A stretch of 9,437 bases of DNA from an uncultured Emergencia sp. (GTDB lineage Bacteria; Bacillota; Clostridia; Peptostreptococcales; Anaerovoracaceae): positions 1 to 9,437 of the forward strand of contig CABSEO010000047.1 in the NCBI GenBank assembly GCA_902476665.1, read 5' to 3'. Of the stretch, positions 6,635 to 9,437 are shown piece by piece. How positions within the stretch are numbered: the stretch's first letter is position 1; the number at the start of each line of letters is the position of its first letter. Made by a program: the position numbers and the translations under genes. Below the pieces are notes generated by a model, which did not search any database, was not told the DNA's origin, and worked only from the letters and a program-made list of their open reading frames with translations.

Positions 6635-7819
6635 ATGATAGTCATACGAAACTGCAGACTGGTCAAAGCATTGACTGAGGATTACGGCAACGAGTTCGGA
6701 GATGTTTATCTTCAGGGAGATAAAATTGCAGCAATCACAGAACCGGGAGCCGGGTTTGCTTCAAAGGAAGAACTGACTGAGATTCAGGCTGAGGGAAAAA
6801 GCCTGATTCCGGGACTGCTTGAGATGCATGCACATTTATACGGATTTATTTTTAATTACTATGAGCTGCAGTGCATGTCGGAAGGCAGGATCATTTTCGG
6901 TGTTGTGGATTTTGCAAATGAGTATCTGAGACAGGGCTTTACCACGATTAGAGACTGCGGCAGTTCCTACAACGCAGTAGCGACGGTCAGAGATGCGATT
7001 AAGGCGGGAATTATTAAGGGGCCTAGACTGATTCCTTGTGGTCTGATTATTACACCAACAGAAACGGGGAACAACAGCTTCAGCGATCTCTATCTGGAGG
7101 CTGACGGACCGGAAGAAATGAGGAAAGCCTGTCGCAAGGAGCTTCAGAAAGGAAACGAGTTTATCAAGCTGATGGTCAGCGGTGCATTTATGAATGAAGG
7201 GGCGGAACCGGGGGTTCAAATTGCTGAGCCGGAAGAAATAGAGGCTGCCGCAAAACGAAAGGGCACTTATGTCTGTGCACACTGCCATGGAGCAGGAGCT
7301 ATAAAAGATGCTATAAGAGCAGGGGTGCGTACCGTAGAACATGGAACTTTTATGGACGAGGAAGGCCTGGAAATGCTGAAAAACAATAAAGATACTTTCC
7401 TTGTGCCAACGGGAGCTGTAGGTCTTTACTGTCTTGATACGTCCAATCCGGATGTTTCAAAGGAACTTTACGAAAAAAGTGTGCAGGCCGCTGAGATTGA
7501 GATTGCTAATATTAACAGAGCATACAAAGCAGGACTGAAGCTGGGATTCGGGTCTGATATCGATCTGGAAGCTTTGAGAGCTCATCCCGGCTATGAATTT
7601 ATTGCGAGAAAGGAATATTACACTTTTAATGACCTGGATATTCTGCTTCAGGCCACCAAAAACAGTGCTGAAATTATGGGGCTTGAGGATATGATAGGGA
7701 CTGTCAAAGCAGGAAAGAAGGCGGATCTGGTTCTGGTGGACGGAAAGCCTGATGAAGATATTTATGTGATGACGAAACCACCTGTACACGTAATAAAAGA
7801 CGGAGATGTGCTGATTTGA
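6635..7819 (+). CDS. Metal-dependent amidohydrolase (imidazolonepropionase / Xaa-Pro dipeptidase-like)
   Basis: Cytoplasmic hydrolase of the amidohydrolase superfamily, 394 residues, no signal peptide. The N-terminal small beta domain (1-58) leads into the TIM barrel. The binuclear metal site is complete: His65-x-His67 in LLEMHAHL, Lys178 in EFIKLMVSG (the probable carboxylated lysine), His216/His218 in CAHCHG, His236 in TVEHGTF, and Asp308 in GFGSD. The C-terminal part returns to the beta domain with GTVKAGKKADLVLVDG, as in the family. This pattern fits the group that includes Xaa-Pro and Xaa-Arg dipeptidases and N-acyl-amino-acid hydrolases. The specificity loop does not let me name the substrate. 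GGAGG at 6623-6627 with a seven-base spacer supports the start. The MFS gene follows after 19 bases and the MocR-type regulator is divergent, so it probably degrades a compound imported by the transporter. Confidence 0.9.
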   Translation: MIVIRNCRLVKALTEDYGNEFGDVYLQGDKIAAITEPGAGFASKEELTEIQAEGKSLIPGLLEMHAHLYGFIFNYYELQCMSEGRIIFGVVDFANEYLRQGFTTIRDCGSSYNAVATVRDAIKAGIIKGPRLIPCGLIITPTETGNNSFSDLYLEADGPEEMRKACRKELQKGNEFIKLMVSGAFMNEGAEPGVQIAEPEEIEAAAKRKGTYVCAHCHGAGAIKDAIRAGVRTVEHGTFMDEEGLEMLKNNKDTFLVPTGAVGLYCLDTSNPDVSKELYEKSVQAAEIEIANINRAYKAGLKLGFGSDIDLEALRAHPGYEFIARKEYYTFNDLDILLQATKNSAEIMGLEDMIGTVKAGKKADLVLVDGKPDEDIYVMTKPPVHVIKDGDVLI

Positions 7820-7838
7820 GTATGAGAGGAGAAATGGA

Positions 7839-9083
7839 ATGAATATGAGAAGAAAACTTGGGTTAGTAGTGATTGTAACCTTTTCAAGTATCGTATTGCT
7901 CATACCTTATCTGGCGTACGATTTTTACAATCAGTTTTTAAATACTTATGGTGTGACTGATACACAGATGGGCTGGCTTCTGACAGCATACGCCTCGTCT
8001 GCAGTTCCCAGCTATTTTCTGGGAGGCTGGATTGCGGATATTTTCAATCCCAAAAAACTGGTTATTACCTCCTGCGTTCTGACAGGTCTGCTGGCTTTTG
8101 CCGTTGCATTAAGCAGCTCTTTCACTATTCTGGTTCTGCTGTTCTTTGCTTTTGGCATTACTGCGATTACCCTGAACTGGAGTGCCTACTTAAAAGTAAT
8201 TAAGATGCTTGGTAATGATGATGAACAAGGCAGACTGTTTGCAATGTCAGACATCGCTTACGCAATTTTATCACTTGGACTTCAATATATTGTTCTGGCG
8301 GTGATCACTTATGTACTGGCGGACAATCCAAATGGGTTTAAGGTGGCTTATTTCATTTACGGAGGATTGAGCATTTTAATCGGTGCAGCAGTACATTTTG
8401 CTGTTCCTGACATGACCTATGAAAAGGAGACAAAGGGAATTCGTGAGGATCTTAAGCTGATGGGACATGCAGCTAAGCTGCCGATTACCTGGTATCTGTC
8501 CTTCTTCACTTTAGGATATTTTCTAATCAGATCAAATATTACCTACCTGAATCCGTATCTGACAGATGCCTTTGAACTGAGTATACCTTTTGCACAAGCT
8601 TTTGCAGCAGCTATCAGAACCGGTGCGTTAATGGTATTCTCTCCTGTGGGAGGCATGCTGAGAGACAAAATGGGACAGTCTGCCAGCAGTCTCATTACCA
8701 AATTCTCTGTGGGTTGTATCGTTTTCTCTGTGGTTATGATGTATATTCCTCACGGAAAAGAATATGCAATATGGATTATGGCTGCAGCGGTATTGCTGCT
8801 GGCCTGCAATGCCATGATGTCAAACTTTTTATATACTCTGGTGACTACAGCAAATGTTCCTATCAAGTATGTGGGAAGTGTGTACGGTATCGCATCTGCT
8901 ATTGGATATTCTTCTGATCTGTATCTCTATACAATCTGTGGAAACTGGCTGGATTCTATGGGAAATGCAGGTTACAAATGGATATGGTTTGTGGGGGTCA
9001 TTGGCGGCCTGCTGATGTTTACCATGGGAATGGCAGTGAAAAAACGGTATGGGCTGGATGATAAAATTCAGCAGGAATCGTAA
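7839..9083 (+). CDS. Major facilitator superfamily transporter
   Basis: Inner-membrane secondary transporter, 414 residues, with about 12 hydrophobic segments in two halves joined by a charged loop at about 190-215 (TYEKETKGIREDLK). The MFS motif A is seen as GGWIADIFNPKK (62-73) in the first half and echoed as GGMLRDKMGQ (271-280) in the second. The segment EQGRLFA at 129-135 and the short N-terminus recall the YihN-like branch of the sugar-phosphate/organic-anion type porters, but this is a weak resemblance and the substrate is unknown. AGAGGAG at 7825-7831 with a seven-base spacer selects the ATG at 7839 over the in-frame ATG at 7845. It is the second gene of the operon with the amidohydrolase, so it most likely brings in that enzyme's substrate or exports a product. 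A hairpin terminator follows after 11 bases. Confidence 0.9.
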   Translation: MNMRRKLGLVVIVTFSSIVLLIPYLAYDFYNQFLNTYGVTDTQMGWLLTAYASSAVPSYFLGGWIADIFNPKKLVITSCVLTGLLAFAVALSSSFTILVLLFFAFGITAITLNWSAYLKVIKMLGNDDEQGRLFAMSDIAYAILSLGLQYIVLAVITYVLADNPNGFKVAYFIYGGLSILIGAAVHFAVPDMTYEKETKGIREDLKLMGHAAKLPITWYLSFFTLGYFLIRSNITYLNPYLTDAFELSIPFAQAFAAAIRTGALMVFSPVGGMLRDKMGQSASSLITKFSVGCIVFSVVMMYIPHGKEYAIWIMAAAVLLLACNAMMSNFLYTLVTTANVPIKYVGSVYGIASAIGYSSDLYLYTICGNWLDSMGNAGYKWIWFVGVIGGLLMFTMGMAVKKRYGLDDKIQQES

Positions 9084-9094
9084 TTAAACTGCAC

Positions 9095-9144
9095 ACCGCT
9101 TTTAGAGCAGATACTAATAATCTGCAACTGAAAGCGGTATTTTT
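9095..9144 (+). terminator. Intrinsic terminator of the amidohydrolase-MFS operon
   Basis: ACCGCTTT (9095-9102) pairs with AAAGCGGT (9131-9138), and an inner stem GCAGAT (9107-9112) pairs with ATCTGC (9120-9125) around a small loop. A run of five T follows at 9140-9144. It starts 11 bases after the MFS stop codon. Confidence 0.85.
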
Positions 9145-9357
9145 GTTATGCAGGGAATATCGACTCACAATATTTTCAGAATATGAAAAAAGTCAACCAT
9201 CGCATCGAATCAGCAGTGCCGGTAATATTATAAATCAACTGTTTTTCATTTATTTTTATAGAAGAAGCCTTGCGTTTAGATTTGGGTGCAGAAGTACCCT
9301 TATATATGGTTAAACCTGAACTGCATATAACAATTTTCTGGTAATTCTAAAAAACTA
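9145..9357. other. AT-rich intergenic region without a recognisable gene
   Basis: No reading frame with a ribosome binding site and credible length is present. A frame running from an ATG at 9183 to a stop at 9342-9344 is broken by an in-frame TAA at 9231-9233 and has no Shine-Dalgarno sequence. Its distal half (9261-9341) reads like ordinary protein, so a decayed gene fragment is possible but not shown. Confidence 0.5.
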
Positions 9358-9388
9358 TTGATTTTTTAAAAGGACAGTGTTTTAATAT
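9358..9388 (+). promoter_or_regulatory. Possible promoter for a gene beyond the right edge
   Basis: TTGATT (9358-9363) is separated by 17 bases from TTTAAT (9381-9386), five of six to the -10 consensus; an alternative -10 TAATAT lies at 9383-9388. The region is AT-rich, so chance matches are likely. The operator-like element just downstream raises the plausibility. Confidence 0.4.
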
Positions 9389-9392
9389 AAAA

Positions 9393-9405
9393 GAGGTCTG
9401 ACCAA
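9393..9405. promoter_or_regulatory. FadR/GntR-type operator-like palindrome
   Basis: GGTC (9395-9398), a central T and GACC (9400-9403) form a perfect nine-base odd palindrome, with AATT continuing on the right side only. FadR-subfamily GntR regulators commonly recognise TGGTnnnACCA-like sites. Its place at the expected transcription start of the promoter at 9358-9388 fits a repressor site. The binder is not in this window. Confidence 0.35.
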
Positions 9406-9437
9406 TTTGAATTGTGAAAAAGCTGGATATTTTTATT

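Noticed and set aside
6836..7342. Minus-strand open frame of 168 codons inside the amidohydrolase gene
   Set aside because: The plus-strand frame carries all metal ligands and a ribosome binding site; the antisense product resembles no family.
9183..9233. A 16-codon small open frame beginning with MKKVNHR
   Set aside because: No Shine-Dalgarno sequence, no promoter and very short; kept only as part of a possible relic.
9303..9328. Weak hairpin TATATG/CATATA with GGTT-A-AACC in its loop region
   Set aside because: Short AT-only arms in AT-rich sequence are expected by chance, and there is no gene context to support a role.

Overview
The window comes from a low-to-medium-GC Gram-positive anaerobe, most likely a member of the Clostridia (Eubacteriales). 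The evidence is strong AGGAGG-type ribosome binding sites, a PucR-coaX-dus gene cluster, type III rather than type I/II pantothenate kinase, and a surface protein with a Gram-positive style C-terminal anchor. No genus can be assigned from the sequence alone. No rRNA, tRNA, CRISPR array or insertion sequence was seen.

Left block (1-4926, + strand). This is a tightly packed housekeeping operon. It begins with the last 30 codons of a gene ending in a very acidic tail (possibly ftsH, judged from context only). A PucR-family regulator, type III pantothenate kinase (coaX), a tRNA-dihydrouridine synthase (dus) and a 455-residue exported protein of unknown function follow. Junctions are 9, 34, 1 and 0 bases, so co-transcription and partial translational coupling are likely. 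The exported protein has a signal peptide and a C-terminal GPITG-D / membrane helix / lysine tail resembling a sortase sorting signal. The block ends in a hairpin terminator with T-runs on both strands, shared with the convergent gene.

Right block (4963-9144). This looks like a self-contained regulated catabolic or scavenging module. A MocR/GabR-type regulator (GntR winged helix plus aminotransferase-fold domain) is on the minus strand. Divergent from it, on the plus strand, are a metal-dependent amidohydrolase and a 12-helix-type MFS transporter. The 166-base divergent intergenic region holds a good promoter for the regulator, an extended -10 for the amidohydrolase, a 26-base near-perfect palindrome and three copies of a WTAKWCCAAA-like element. 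A hairpin terminator closes the module. The likely logic is that the transporter imports a small amide-, peptide- or acylamino-acid-like compound, the amidohydrolase cleaves it, and the regulator responds to the compound or its product.

The most unusual observation is in the regulator. In the position where MocR proteins carry the PLP-binding lysine (motif GSFSKT) it reads GSFIAT, and several other PLP-contact positions are also changed. The domain is intact and in frame, so it probably binds a ligand without the usual internal aldimine.

Right edge (9145-9437). About 290 bases of AT-rich sequence without a convincing gene. Near its end there is a possible promoter followed by a GGTC-T-GACC element of the kind used by FadR-type GntR regulators, which probably serves a gene beyond the window.
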